From the NCBI GenBank assembly GCA_964019425.1, contig OZ025795.1, forward strand, positions 1,244,001 through 1,308,000: DNA of 64,000 nt, written 5' to 3'. Made by a program: the position numbers and the translations under genes. The stretch comes from Flectonema sp. DT1601. Taxonomy: Eukaryota > Euglenozoa > Diplonemea > Diplonemida > Diplonemidae. The notes below the pieces were generated by a model, which worked only from the letters and a program-made list of their open reading frames with translations, was not told where the DNA came from and did not search any database. Below are positions 21,831 to 32,799 of this stretch, piece by piece (the first letter of the stretch is position 1; every line of letters begins with the position of its first letter).

Positions 21831-23927
21831 ATGCCGCAAACTATTGAACATTTCATCCAACAAGAAGATGACTACCACAGATGTCGTATCGAATTAGTTC
21901 TGCGACCATTCTTTGGTGTTAATGAAACTACAATAGAAGAACCTGGACAAAAGGAATGGAATGTAGAAGAAGATCAGTTTATTGTAAATTGTTCAAATGC
22001 TCATGAAGATGATTGGGTTAAAGAATACAACGACCACTCGAGGGTTAATCCTCAACTATTTCCAAAAAAAAACATCACAACCAGAACATTAGAAATACGA
22101 TTAGAGACTCTACGTCGACACCTTCCTTGGAGATATAAACTGTTGAAAGCTGAAGCAGATAATTCACAACAACATACCTACCAACCTCTATTTGATGTGG
22201 TCCCAAAGAGGAGGAGATCTAAACCAGTCATTGATTCTGAGATCGTGTTTCATTGTGATGATGGGGAGGTCGCTGTTTCTTCTGCTGTTTTGTTGAAATT
22301 ATCGAAACGTATAAATGTAATGTTGTCGAACAAGCCTGTTTCGATTGATAACAAACACCATCTTAATTTTTCTTCCGAAGAGTTTTCAATGAAGACTACG
22401 GATACACACGAAGCATTCACAGTCAAATCGATAAAAAACTTTTTAAAAATATGTCAACAACCATCATGGAGTGATACGAAATTAAAATTAGAAAATTCAA
22501 TAAAACTACTTCTGAATGACAATAAAGATCTTTGGAACACATTAAAGCTCAGCAATGTTGAAAAAAGAACAACAGCAGTGAACCAAATCAAAGATGCACT
22601 TCAGCAAACACTTTACGATGTGGAAGAGAGAAGTAAAATCTGTTTGAAAAATGATATAGAAGCATTAACTGTTAATTATGAAAGAAATCTTAGAAAAGAA
22701 ATTAAAACAATAAATAAAAAGTATAATCAATTAGCTAGTGATGTTGACATGTACTATGATGCCGAAGACGAAAGGGTTTCGAACTTGGCATTGACTCACA
22801 ATACACGAGCGAGAGAGCTTTTAAAATATGAGGAACAAATCAATACTTTGGACGGTCTACTATCTGACCTACACGGCTCTAATGCTGATCCCTGTTGTAT
22901 TCCCAGAATGTTCATCTTGTCTGATGTGTTAGAATCTGACGTCATCAAAGACACAATTATCGAATTAATTTTAGAAAAACCTGTTTTATACTTTGAGACT
23001 GGGATCTTTGAAAGTAGATTACTGCAGTCGACGGGAATTTCTTATTTACTCTCTCGGATGTCTTCTGCACAAATATATTCGTTGGAGTCGGCGGCAATCA
23101 ATGGAACATGTGAGAAGTTAATATCAAAAGAATTAGCCTTTCGTATATCAGTCGCGAAGTCTGAATACAGAGAGATGGATACTGAACAATTAACATTATT
23201 AGCTAAGTCGTTACCATTTGATGAAGATTTAATTTTATTGGAACTTTCTAGCAGAGCAAGAGAAGGTTTCAATTTAAAAAAAAAGAGTTCTAATGTCGTA
23301 TCATTTCGACATGTTGGAGATTCTATTTGCTCACAATCAGATAAATCACTGACAGTAGCAATATCAGGTTCATATGTTACAGCGTTAGGTACACATGGGA
23401 GGTCATTCACTGATGTTGGAGTTTGGTTTTGGGAAGCTACAATAAATGAAAAAGACCCAGGAACAACAGTATGCTTTGGTTGGGAATCAGTGACGTCAAG
23501 TAGCTGCACACTCACATCTGATGTAATTCGTCAAATTCCATGTCGAGGAAAGGGACTCTACGGAAATCAGAAAATACCAGGTCTAACCCCTGGTGAGAAT
23601 GGTCTTCATGGACTTACTGTAACTAGTGATGGGGTTTTACATACTTTTGGTCATCCTGAAGATACTTTTGAGTTGTTTTCTAAGAATGATGTCATCGGTC
23701 TCTCACTCAACCAGCTTCGAGGAAGTTGCTCGTTCTACAAAAATGGTCATCCAATAACGAAAGCTACAGACATTGAACTGGACTCACCATCATGTTTTCA
23801 TGTTGTTCCTTGTATCACATTCTATACATGTGTTCCTCATCAACGATTAGTAGTTACACCTGACTTTTATGGTCCGTTTAAATATCCAATTCTAAATCAC
23901 ACGCCTTATGCGATGTTTTCTGTTTAG
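21831..23927 (+). CDS. SPRY-domain protein with possible BTB-like segment
   Basis: 698 residues. The C-terminal ~190 residues read as a SPRY/B30.2 domain: Gly-Val-Trp-Phe-Trp-Glu-Ala, Phe-Gly-Trp, a Gly-Leu-Tyr turn, Asp-Val-Ile-Gly-Leu-Ser-Leu and Cys-Ser-Phe-Tyr-Lys-Asn-Gly-His. Residues ~130-210 (Phe-His-Cys-Asp-Asp-Gly...Val-Ser-Ser-Ala-Val-Leu) resemble the start of a BTB/Skp1-type fold. The middle (~215-350) is a long helical, probably coiled-coil region. BTB or coiled-coil plus SPRY suggests a scaffold or ubiquitin-ligase adaptor; the partner is unknown. The start is 8 nt after a CAG acceptor (21820-21822). No intron is needed. Confidence 0.75.
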   Translation: MPQTIEHFIQQEDDYHRCRIELVLRPFFGVNETTIEEPGQKEWNVEEDQFIVNCSNAHEDDWVKEYNDHSRVNPQLFPKKNITTRTLEIRLETLRRHLPWRYKLLKAEADNSQQHTYQPLFDVVPKRRRSKPVIDSEIVFHCDDGEVAVSSAVLLKLSKRINVMLSNKPVSIDNKHHLNFSSEEFSMKTTDTHEAFTVKSIKNFLKICQQPSWSDTKLKLENSIKLLLNDNKDLWNTLKLSNVEKRTTAVNQIKDALQQTLYDVEERSKICLKNDIEALTVNYERNLRKEIKTINKKYNQLASDVDMYYDAEDERVSNLALTHNTRARELLKYEEQINTLDGLLSDLHGSNADPCCIPRMFILSDVLESDVIKDTIIELILEKPVLYFETGIFESRLLQSTGISYLLSRMSSAQIYSLESAAINGTCEKLISKELAFRISVAKSEYREMDTEQLTLLAKSLPFDEDLILLELSSRAREGFNLKKKSSNVVSFRHVGDSICSQSDKSLTVAISGSYVTALGTHGRSFTDVGVWFWEATINEKDPGTTVCFGWESVTSSSCTLTSDVIRQIPCRGKGLYGNQKIPGLTPGENGLHGLTVTSDGVLHTFGHPEDTFELFSKNDVIGLSLNQLRGSCSFYKNGHPITKATDIELDSPSCFHVVPCITFYTCVPHQRLVVTPDFYGPFKYPILNHTPYAMFSV

Positions 23928-24077
23928 GTTGTAATAATTAATCAGTTGTCACTTACACAAGAACTTTTGATTGGTTTCTTTTTGAGGTAGACTTGGGCTA
24001 TTAATCTTATTTATAACAGAAAAAAAAAAAAGAAAAAAAAAAAAAACTGACCCAACATCAACAGTATCACAACCAAT

Positions 24078-24095
24078 ATGAAATTAGATGCGTGA
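24078..24095 (+). promoter_or_regulatory. five-codon uORF overlapping the next start
   Basis: After the CAG acceptor at 24062-24064 the first ATG (24078) opens a frame of five sense codons that stops at TGA 24093-24095, overlapping the main ATG at 24088 in another frame. If the acceptor is used as inferred, ribosomes must skip or reinitiate, which would lower expression. Confidence 0.45.
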
Positions 24096-26840
24096 TGTTA
24101 GGATTTTTGACTCACTGAAAGAGATTCAGTCAGATTCGGAGTCTTCATGTGGAAGAACAAGTACAACAGAGAGAGGATCCGTTAGGGATAGCGTCACCTA
24201 CGATGAGCTTATCAGAGGTACACAAACTGATCTAATGTCTGAAAGAGAGAGTCGAACTTTATATGTACTAAGAACTCGTTACAAGGACCGGATGAGATCA
24301 TATTTAAAAAAACTACTCGTCGATCGATATCTTGCAAGATGGAAGAAATGGACAAACAAAATAAGAAATAAACGACAAGACGACCTCCGTCAAGAAGAGT
24401 TAGACATGTATTCATTAAACAGATTTCTAATAGATTCTCGTGAAGCTGATGAGAACATCGTATGGATTGGTCATTCAGGTGAGAAACAATCGTTTTTGTT
24501 TGCTCACTTTCCTCCGCCTGGTAAGTATCTCGCACCCGACACGTGGTACTGGAAACAACTTCAAAAAGTCGCAAGTATGCTTTTACTGACCGGAGAAGGT
24601 CTTTACACCCTACCAGAACGACGAGGTGGTGTTATTCTTTATGAAATACCATTCTCACAAATATCAGCTATGGATTACAGCAATGGGCTAACTACAGATG
24701 GAAGATGGGCTGTTGAAACGAAAGTAATTTGGAAAAGAAATTTTCCAAGTGCCAAAGCAATGTGTGATTTTATAAAAGGAAAAGTAATGCCACCAGCGAT
24801 AGTAGTTCTCGCTGGAGTTGTCGCAGCTACGATTAGTTTAGGAAGGGCATCACATCCGTTGTTGATGACGTGTTTTGAGTATCCAGCAGACCCTATTGAG
24901 TTACCTTGGAGTATTGGATTTCTTGTAGACTCTTCGAGTGAGGATGAAAACCCGGATTCGTTAGAAGTATCTAGTCACAGTTATACTCATCGATACCCAC
25001 ATAAGTATCTTAAAATGTGTGTTCAAGTTGCATCAGCCAGCTCAGGATTACCACCATCACCTGAACCGTTACCTCTACCACCACGCAGCTATACTAATGA
25101 TTGTATTGCTGAAAGTCCTACTCATTGCTTTCCATCTCATTCTCTTGAGTGTCAACCAATCCGCACAAATATGTTAGTAACTTATTTTAATGATAGCGCT
25201 GCTGCGAGATTGCCACAAGCATTATGGTCAGTCTTACAAAAAAAAGAAAACAGCAGAGAACTAAAGCTAATTGAATCAGGTATGCCTAGCTGGGCAATGT
25301 TCTTACCACAGAGAAGGATTTACTACAGAACTTGGATTCGAATAGTAGTTCAGACAATCGCAATCATTTGGCCTATTGTAACTCTAATAGCAGCGCTAAT
25401 AGATTTGTATAGATCTTTTGAAGCCATTCGCTCGATAGCACATGTTGTATCAAATTTCTTCAACTATCTGGGTCAGGGGTTTTGGTATTGCGTTGCATGT
25501 TTCAGGGAAGCTTTGTGGTCGATGTCTCGACCAGTTTTAGAAGGTATTCTCGATACTCTCGGTGATTGGTGGTCAGTTGTAGTATTAGAAATTTGGGGCT
25601 ATCTCAAAGGAACGGCAGATTTTATAATAAACATCGTGTACTTAGTGGTCGAGTGTATAACAGCGTTTCCGGTATTCTCGTATGTATTTTGCTTCTTGTC
25701 TTGTAAGTTTTACTGGAGGAAAAAAAAAAAAAAAAAAATCACAAAACACACAGGGCACTAGCCGAGACCAAGGCATATTTTGTTTCCATGTTACTACCAT
25801 ACGGTGCTGACTTAATGGTAGCAATTATGACAGCACTAAAAGTATGGGCGCAAGTCATAGCTTCGCTGTGGAAGATTGTGACGGGTTCGACAGTGGCAGC
25901 ATTTAAAGTAGTTTATGGTATATTAGGAGTTCCGAAGGGTGTTGTTCAAGTCTTGAGAAATTTCGCTGCTTATTCACAAGCAATTTATAACAGAGTAGAA
26001 CCTGTTGCTAGGCATCTGTTTGCTTTTAAACAGGTGAATATTCAAACAGCAGCTGACCAAGCGACGAAATGGAACAAACTGAACATAGCAAGACATTCCG
26101 TTTCGAATATATTTGCAAGAACTTGGAACTTAACGATTTGGGTCGGAACAGAAATTAGCAAACACTACTACACCTGGATAATAAGACCAACTACTGTGTT
26201 GTGGGATCAGCTAGCAGAACACTGGGGATTTATAATAAACGGGTTCATATCATTATTACCTTATGGGTTGTTTTCGTACCTCTTAAATGATGATACTCAA
26301 ACAACGTGGTTAACTGTAGTCCAAGATTTATTACTTTACATTTTATCATACGTCTTGGTCTCTCTTATTGTTCCCAGAGTTAATTTCAGTGATTTATATA
26401 GTCAGAATATAAGAATTGTTCACGGTATAGTTCTAACTGGTTTCTTTATTGCTGTTTGTTATGTTGAGTATACATGTCTACCTCAGGATGCAACCCTTCA
26501 GAGAAATATAGTGACTTTAGGAACACATTTGTTTTGTTGGCAATTAGTATATAGTTTTGTAACATCAGTAGTGTTGCGTCCAAAGAGGAGCAGACCTCCA
26601 CCTCTTAAGACAAAAGAAGCGATTCAACCGTTAGTTCTGCCACATGTAGTGTCTAGGAAGGTTTCTCCAATAATCAGACGACGGTTTTCCTCGATCAGAA
26701 ACATCCCTCGATTTCGGACGTTTGATGGTGAGCTGGTAGGCGGTCACATATACCCAGCAACCCCTACCTCTGATCCAGGAGCTCCTATTTCACTACACAG
26801 TTTTGATTATGTACAGGGAGTCGGTAATAAGTCTTTCTAA
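24088..26840 (+). CDS. multi-pass membrane protein, unknown
   Basis: Two exons, 24088-25702 and 25762-26840, via a GTAAGT donor at 25703 and a CACTAG acceptor, give about 897 residues. A charged N-terminal third is followed by hydrophobic segments around 235-255, 420-445 and 510-540 and, in exon 2, four more in the last half. The segment ~130-250 is compact and Trp-rich, perhaps a small folded domain. The tail is basic. I know no family with this layout. The CACAG eight bases upstream of the chosen acceptor would give a stop with this donor, so acceptor choice needs transcript support. Confidence 0.7.
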
Positions 26841-28045
26841 AGTGAAAAGTTATTTTTATTTTTATATATTTTTTATTATTATTTATGTCCTCTTGTACTG
26901 ATCCTTTTAAGTGTTTGTACAGATGTAACTAACCTCAGGTTACAAGGTGTTCCTTAGAGGGAATTCGTAAAAAAACACAAAAGAAAAAAAAAAAAAAAAG
27001 AGAGAATGGAGTGGGAACAAACCAACCCAACTGCAATGATATGTCGCTGGTGAATATTTATTACATCACCTCCCTCTGGTGTTAGACAGGAGCTCATAAG
27101 CTCTTGTGAATATTCTACGCTTTTTTTTTTTTTTCTTTTTTTTTTTTCTCACTCCCCGTTTACTCTGTCTACTACTAACTTCTTTGTTTATTTCTGTAAC
27201 AACAGTAGTAATGTGCTTGTTTTTTTTTTCTCTTTTTTTTTCTTTCTTTCTTTCTATTATTTGATTTCTCGTGTAAGCGTTGTTCAGCTGGTTCTCTTCT
27301 AACTCCGGCTGACTGTCATTACAAGTGGCCTCTTTTTTACTTGTTGAGGGAGAATATCTTTTTTTAAATTCTTGCTGACATTCACGAATTAACTACAAGA
27401 GGGTTATATAAGGATTGTTGACTGACATCGATCCAAGGGGATTATGTAAGTGAAGTAGAGTAGCAAAGAAAGAGGTTAGTTGTTGCTTTCATGGCTGGTT
27501 AATAAAAAAAATATATGGCACACCAGTATAATTCAGCTGACAAAAAAAAAAAAAAAAAAAAAAAAGTTGGAAAAATAAAATCTAAAAGTCTCTCATTAGA
27601 TATTGTTGCTGTCAAATGATTAGTGTGATAGGTTTGTTATTTTTTTTTATGAAAACCAAAAAAAAAAATTTAAAAAAAAAAAAAATTGCGATGTAGCTGA
27701 TTAATATCCCTTCTACATGGCAATTGTTTGTTTTGTACTTCACTGACATCGCAGAAAAAGAAAATTTTAATATTCCCTCATTTTTTAGGTTCTGTCCTTT
27801 TTCTTTTTTGCCATTGCTTAGGTTATTTGAGGTTTTTTTTTTATATTACATTATTATTATTATTTTTTTTTTTTTTTGGTTTTTTGATCGTATTCAAGTC
27901 TGTTTTTTTCATTATTATTATTTCGACTTAATCACAGGTATTCAAAAAAAAAAAAAAAAAATTCCTCCTCCTCCTCCTCCTCCTTTTTTTTTTTTTTTTC
28001 TCCCTTCACATACATTAACTAATATTTTAACATATTTACCCTTAA
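26841..28045. other. 1.2-kb AT-rich spacer
   Basis: Poly-A/T runs, a CTC/CCT microsatellite (27963-27983) and short inverted repeats near 27060-27110 (GGTGA...TCACC; AGAGCTT/AGCTC). Some frames are open only because they are homopolymers. No gene supported. Confidence 0.5.
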
Positions 28046-28049
28046 CAGT

Positions 28050-29147
28050 ATGCTTAGGCGTTCATTACTTCTTATGGCTGGTGCTCGAAAGAGGCAATCT
28101 GATACTAAATGTGTAGGACTGCTGAAGAAGTCTTCAAGTTGCTCAGATAAACCTATCCATCCAATGTTTATCAAGAAAGAAGGGTCGATAAGTAGTAATT
28201 CATTGTTAAGCAGTGAATCTGAATTGGGAAGGATCGACAGTGATGTAAGTATGACAACCACTGCTTCATCCTTGACTGAAGAAGCCAGTAGCTCTGATTT
28301 AGATTTATCTGAGGAAGATTTAGAAAAACTAATTGACAACTCGGTAGCTGAACTTTGGAATCAACTAACGGATTCTGGTTGGAAAGAAGCACTCTCAGAG
28401 GAAAAGGATAAAGATTATTTCAGAGACCTTGCGTATTTTGTTCAAAAGGAACGTAAATCCAAAAAGGTATTTCCACAAAGTGAAGATGTTTTCACCGCCT
28501 TCAACACAACTCCTTATGATTCAATAAAGGTTATAATCATAGGACAAGATCCCTACCATGGGGATGGTCAGGCTCATGGATTATGTTTTTCTGTAATGCC
28601 TGGCGTAAAGACTCCACCGAGTCTTAGAAACATATACAAAGAACTAGTTCAGGACGTTGAAGGTTTTGAGACACCAGAACACGGATATCTACTTCCATGG
28701 GCTGAGCAAGGTATTCTAATGTTAAATGCTACACTCACTGTACAAGCGCATAAGGCTAATAGTCATGCGAAAAGTGGTTGGCAGAAGTTTACAGACGCAG
28801 CCATACTTAAATTGTCGGAATCAAAAAAGGATTTATTATTTTTACTTTGGGGAGGATTTGCTCACAAGAAAGGGAAGCATATCTGTCGTGACTCTCATTC
28901 TGTTATTGAAACTTTTCATCCGTCTCCGTTGAGCGTAACAAAATGGAGAAACTGTCGAGTGTTTAGCAGAGCTAATAAAAAACTTATTAAATTAGGTAAA
29001 GATCCTATCAACTGGAGACTATCAAAGGATCCAACAAAGAGACACAAACGAACAAAAGCACAATTGCTGTACGATCAGCAAGAAGATGACTCTGAAATTA
29101 CATCTGAAGACGAAGAGACATCATCAGCAACGTCTTCCAGCAGGTAA
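28050..29147 (+). CDS. UNG: uracil-DNA glycosylase, family 1
   Basis: 365 residues: a basic, then acidic and Ser-rich N-terminal extension (~1-100) and a complete UNG catalytic domain. The water-activating loop Gly-Gln-Asp-Pro-Tyr-His-Gly lies at ~163-169, the uracil-pocket sequence Leu-Asn-Ala-Thr-Leu-Thr-Val near 226, and the DNA-intercalation loop His-Pro-Ser-Pro-Leu-Ser near 289. All key residues are present, so it should excise uracil from DNA in base-excision repair. The N-terminus (Met-Leu-Arg-Arg-Ser-Leu-Leu-Leu) could be a mitochondrial presequence. The CAG acceptor (28046-28048) leaves only one base before the ATG, so nearly all of the 5' UTR would come from a spliced leader or an upstream exon. 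Confidence 0.95.
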   Translation: MLRRSLLLMAGARKRQSDTKCVGLLKKSSSCSDKPIHPMFIKKEGSISSNSLLSSESELGRIDSDVSMTTTASSLTEEASSSDLDLSEEDLEKLIDNSVAELWNQLTDSGWKEALSEEKDKDYFRDLAYFVQKERKSKKVFPQSEDVFTAFNTTPYDSIKVIIIGQDPYHGDGQAHGLCFSVMPGVKTPPSLRNIYKELVQDVEGFETPEHGYLLPWAEQGILMLNATLTVQAHKANSHAKSGWQKFTDAAILKLSESKKDLLFLLWGGFAHKKGKHICRDSHSVIETFHPSPLSVTKWRNCRVFSRANKKLIKLGKDPINWRLSKDPTKRHKRTKAQLLYDQQEDDSEITSEDEETSSATSSSR

Positions 29148-29454
29148 TTTCCCTTTGATTCTATGTAAGGTGACGTCGACTCCCCATCCGCGAGTTTTTT
29201 CTTATATTTTTCAAAACTAATTTACCAAACGCGGAGGTGGGGGAAGGTCTGATTTCTTATTTTTGTCAGCGATCAGTTTTTTTCAAAACTGATCATTTTG
29301 TTGTAAAGAAGTACAAGAAGAATGTTGTTACGGACATGCTATCCTTCGTTAGGTCGAAAAGTTGTCCTCGGTTTTTGGTTTAGTTCTTTTTTTTTCTTTT
29401 TGTTTTTGTTTCACACAGTAATCTCTTCCTCCTCTTTCCCCCTTTATATCCCTT
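29148..29454. other. intergenic, no gene seen
   Basis: A short spacer with a pyrimidine tract (about 29385-29457) ending in TTTAG, the acceptor of the next gene. An inverted repeat GATCAGTTTTTTTCAAAACTGATC spans 29271-29294 (arms GATCAGTTTT / AAAACTGATC) and could be a terminator-like hairpin. Confidence 0.5.
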
Positions 29455-29485
29455 TAGTTCAAAAGTACAAAGTAAATTGTTTAAG

Positions 29486-31125
29486 ATGGCGACACAGGAT
29501 GATCATCAGATTTTAGAATCGAAATTTAAACTCCTTGAAACCGGGAGAAAGATGTATTTTGAAGATTCTCAAAGCCAGTTGAAAGCAGCAAAAGAAGCAG
29601 TCAACGTTTTAAGAAGAGAGAATAAGGAATATAAAAAGAATTTGAGAGCGATTCAAGATGAGAAAAAATCTGAAAAAGAATGTGTCCAAGGTCACATCCA
29701 AGATAAAGAACTAAGTCAACTGGATCAACGAATAATACAGTTAAGAAAATCTCTTGATGAGTGTAAGGTGTGAATAGATAAATCTCTTTTTTTAAAATAT
29801 TCTTTTATAAACATAACAAAAACAACAAAAACCAGCATCACAATGATGTCAGACAGCAACAGATCGATTCCCTGAGAGAACAACTCCGCGCAATAGAATT
29901 GGTCAAGCCAGACGTTCTGGATATGGATCCAGGACTCTCTCGTAAAATCCGTATGCTTGAAAACAGACTTGACAAGTCTATGATCAAATATAACGAAGCC
30001 CAAGCAATTAGGAAAACTTATGAACAGATTGTAAAAAGATTAAAAGAAGAGAGGATTGGATTTGACAATCAACTCGCGGCAATAGAAAGAACATTAAAAG
30101 CAAAAGATCATGACTACCAAGAGTTACTTAGTATGAGTCACGATGCTATTCATGCGAATGCAATATCAAAAGCAGAACTTGCTCAGTTTAGAGCTGCTTA
30201 TGAAGAAGAAAGAAGACAAAAAGATATCGAATTATCAGAACGAAAACAAGCAGTTCAAAAACGAATTGATCAAACGCAGAGACTAGAGCGTAAAGAAAAA
30301 CATTCCAAACAACGAGAAGTTGAAGCTGCTGCTCCAAAACAAGAAGAAGAACATCCAAAACAACAAACAATCGAACCTGCTCCAGAAGAACAAGAAAAAC
30401 TTCGCCAATACGAAGAAGCATTTGCTAAAATAAAAGAAGCAACCGGAGTGACTGACGTACAAGAAGTTATTCAGAAATTTATAACTCAAGAAGACACCCA
30501 TCGCAACCTTTTAGAAATGAAAGAAACGACACAAGCAAAGATCGATTCAATTAATATCGAAAGAGCCAACTTGAAAGCTAAATTAGAAGAACTGAAATAC
30601 AGCGGATCTGGTCAACTTGGGAGCCGACGTATAGTCGATGAGTTCGAAGCACACTTACAAGAAGCGAGACATCAATGTGAAAAGAATTGTCTAAAATATG
30701 AACGTGCTGCTAAACTATTAATAAATGTTAAGGCTGGAGTAGAACATTTATCTGAGAAGCTAATTGATTATAAACCAAAAGGTGAGGGTGAGGCTGATGA
30801 TCTTAATAAACTGCAAGTAAAGGAAGACAACATAATCCAAGTAATGGAACATTGCAGAGCTAAGCTTCACATGCTAACTGATGAAGCTGGCCCAACAATG
30901 GGAGAATTAGACCTCAGCATACCATTCGAACATTCAGGTGTCCTCCCAGTTACGAATCGAAGAATTAAATTACCAACATCCGATGAGGAAGATAATGGAG
31001 AAGATGACGACGACGATGAAGAAGAGGACGTTCTCGACAGAGAAACAGTAAAGAAATTAGCAAACCTTGCAGTTGAACGAGAGAAGAAAAAGAGCAAGAA
31101 ACGAGGCAAGAAAAACAAAGAGTAA
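29486..31125 (+). CDS. ODAD3/CCDC151-like outer dynein arm docking protein
   Basis: Exons 29486-29767 and 29836-31125 (donor GTGTGA, acceptor CCAG) give 523 residues, almost entirely coiled coil. The block around residues 115-190 (Leu-Glu-Asn-Arg-Leu-Asp-Lys-Ser-Met-Ile-Lys...Arg-Lys-Thr-Tyr-Glu-Gln-Ile, then Glu-Arg-Ile-Gly-Phe-Asp-Asn-Gln-Leu) is the signature region of CCDC151/ODAD3 (Chlamydomonas ODA10 relative), which helps to anchor outer dynein arms on axonemal doublets. It ends in an acidic run and a Lys-rich tail. This is the best evidence in the window for a motile flagellum. The acceptor TTTAG at 29453-29457 leaves a 28-nt leader. Confidence 0.82.
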
Positions 31126-31812
31126 TCGATATACTATATTCTACGGCTGGTTACATATCCTCTGTTTCCCCGTGTTTGGTGAGGAAACCTTTTATTAAAA
31201 GTTTCATAATAGTAATTATTTTCATTTTTTATTGTTGTTTGTGTGATATAGAACTTATGGGGGATCTTCTTCTCCTTCTCCTTCTTCTGTCGTATAAAAA
31301 GAATTGCGCCAGGTAAGGCGAATGATTGAAGCTTTTCGAAAAGCTGAATAGCGCCACTCTGATTGCGACTTATTCCCAGCGGGTTCCATCTTGCTGTTTA
31401 TTGCTCTGAAAAGAGCTGATATGTACTTCCTTTTTTTTTTTTTTTTTGTCCCTTGAAAATGTTATTTCCCCCCATTTAGTTGTTTTATTTTATTTTTTTT
31501 TATATTAGTTCTGTCTTTTAACAAAAAAAAAAAAAAAAAAAAAAAAAAGTTTGGGATATTCTCTATCAACCAGATTAAAATAATCATATTGCTCACACAG
31601 ATAAATACCTTACTATGTTACGAATAGGTTAGTATTGCAAAGGGTTTTTAAAAAGAAGAACCACAAAAAATTTGGATACTACGAATATACCGGGAAAATC
31701 AACTTTTCTTTTTTATAATACGAACTGTACCTATGTGTCCGGAAGCAAAAGAAGCTGGTGTGTTAATTATTGACAGAATAGTGGAGTAGAATTATTTATA
31801 TTTTTATTTTAT
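31126..31812. other. intergenic with a 16-bp perfect palindrome
   Basis: No gene. 31330-31345 is a perfect palindrome (AGCTTTTCGAAAAGCT) within a locally GC-richer 120-bp patch (31300-31420) that also holds GCTCTgaaaAGAGC. The patch stands out from the AT-rich spacer and could be a small structured RNA; I cannot name it. Poly-A runs follow at 31521-31548. Confidence 0.45.
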
Positions 31813-31827
31813 CAGGCTGTCTATGCA

Positions 31828-32799
31828 ATGAGTGACGAGCCGTGTCCCTTGGACACTAAGGGAAGTGCAGTGAGTAATTCAAATAAATATAAATATGGTA
31901 ATAGTGTGAAGCCAAAAGTTTGTCCATTTTGGGCAAGAGGATCCTGTGAAAAGGGAACTGATTGTAAGTATGCGCACTACGTTCCTTCTGAGAGAGAAAA
32001 ACAAAAACGATCACGTGAAGATGATAGAGACCACCCTTATGTGAAGAGAGCTCCTGGAGTGTGTCCATATTTTGCTAGCGGAAGATGTACTTATGGATCA
32101 ACCTGTAAATACTTGCACAGTGGGTATCCACAAGTTCTTCAAATATGCCCATATTTCCCTTTAGGTAGATGTACGAAGGGTACCGAATGTAGAATGTTAC
32201 ATCAACTCTCAACACAATCTCCGACAGTCAATCTTGCGTCAGACAACACGACAGCTCTCTTAACAAGTGTGTTGCAACAACTAACTAATCCACTAACACC
32301 AGAGTCAATTAGTACTCTTGCATCATTAGTAAGTCAATCTCAACATCAAGTACCTCAACAATATAACAACAGTAGTCATGGTGGTGGTAAAAGAGGACAG
32401 ACTCAGATATGTAAACATCATCAACTGGGAACATGTACTTGGGGTGCTGAGTGTAGATTTTCTCATGGAGGTCAATCAACAACAATCTGCCCATATTATC
32501 CTCTTGGTAGGTGTGCAAGAGGAGATGAATGTCGTATGATTCACGAGGGTAACATTCCACAAGATAGAGTTCCTCATCACTTGTCAACAAATGTTCAGCT
32601 TCCCGAAATTCAAATGCCACTTCCTGAATCAGACAGACCATCTGAAGAGGAAGTAGGCGAAGCAATTCCATTTCCCGACATGTCTCGACAACCAGAACCG
32701 GCATATCCAGAAGAGACAGTTGACGAGCCCGAACAAAACGAGCAGGTAGTCGATTTTAATCAGAACTTTCAACAAGATACGTCGTCGTTTACCATCTAA
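31828..32799 (+). CDS. five-finger CCCH zinc-finger protein
   Basis: 323 residues with five C-x7-C-x5-C-x3-H fingers: ~32-50, ~79-97, ~107-125, ~194-212 and ~222-240. Fingers 3 and 5 are near copies of each other (Cys-Pro-Tyr-Phe/Tyr-Pro-Leu-Gly-Arg-Cys). The linker between 3 and 4 is Gln/Ser/Thr-rich and the tail is acidic and Pro-rich. CCCH proteins of this type usually bind RNA and control mRNA stability or translation, which would fit an organism that regulates mainly after transcription. The regular spacing (Lys-Tyr-Ala-His type) also resembles Makorin or Cth fingers, but no RING is present. A CAG acceptor lies at 31813-31815. Confidence 0.88.
   Translation: MSDEPCPLDTKGSAVSNSNKYKYGNSVKPKVCPFWARGSCEKGTDCKYAHYVPSEREKQKRSREDDRDHPYVKRAPGVCPYFASGRCTYGSTCKYLHSGYPQVLQICPYFPLGRCTKGTECRMLHQLSTQSPTVNLASDNTTALLTSVLQQLTNPLTPESISTLASLVSQSQHQVPQQYNNSSHGGGKRGQTQICKHHQLGTCTWGAECRFSHGGQSTTICPYYPLGRCARGDECRMIHEGNIPQDRVPHHLSTNVQLPEIQMPLPESDRPSEEEVGEAIPFPDMSRQPEPAYPEETVDEPEQNEQVVDFNQNFQQDTSSFTI

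Noticed and set aside
31296-31320. U1 snRNA on the minus strand
   Set aside because: CTTACCTGG-like string is too short and the flanks do not fold as U1.
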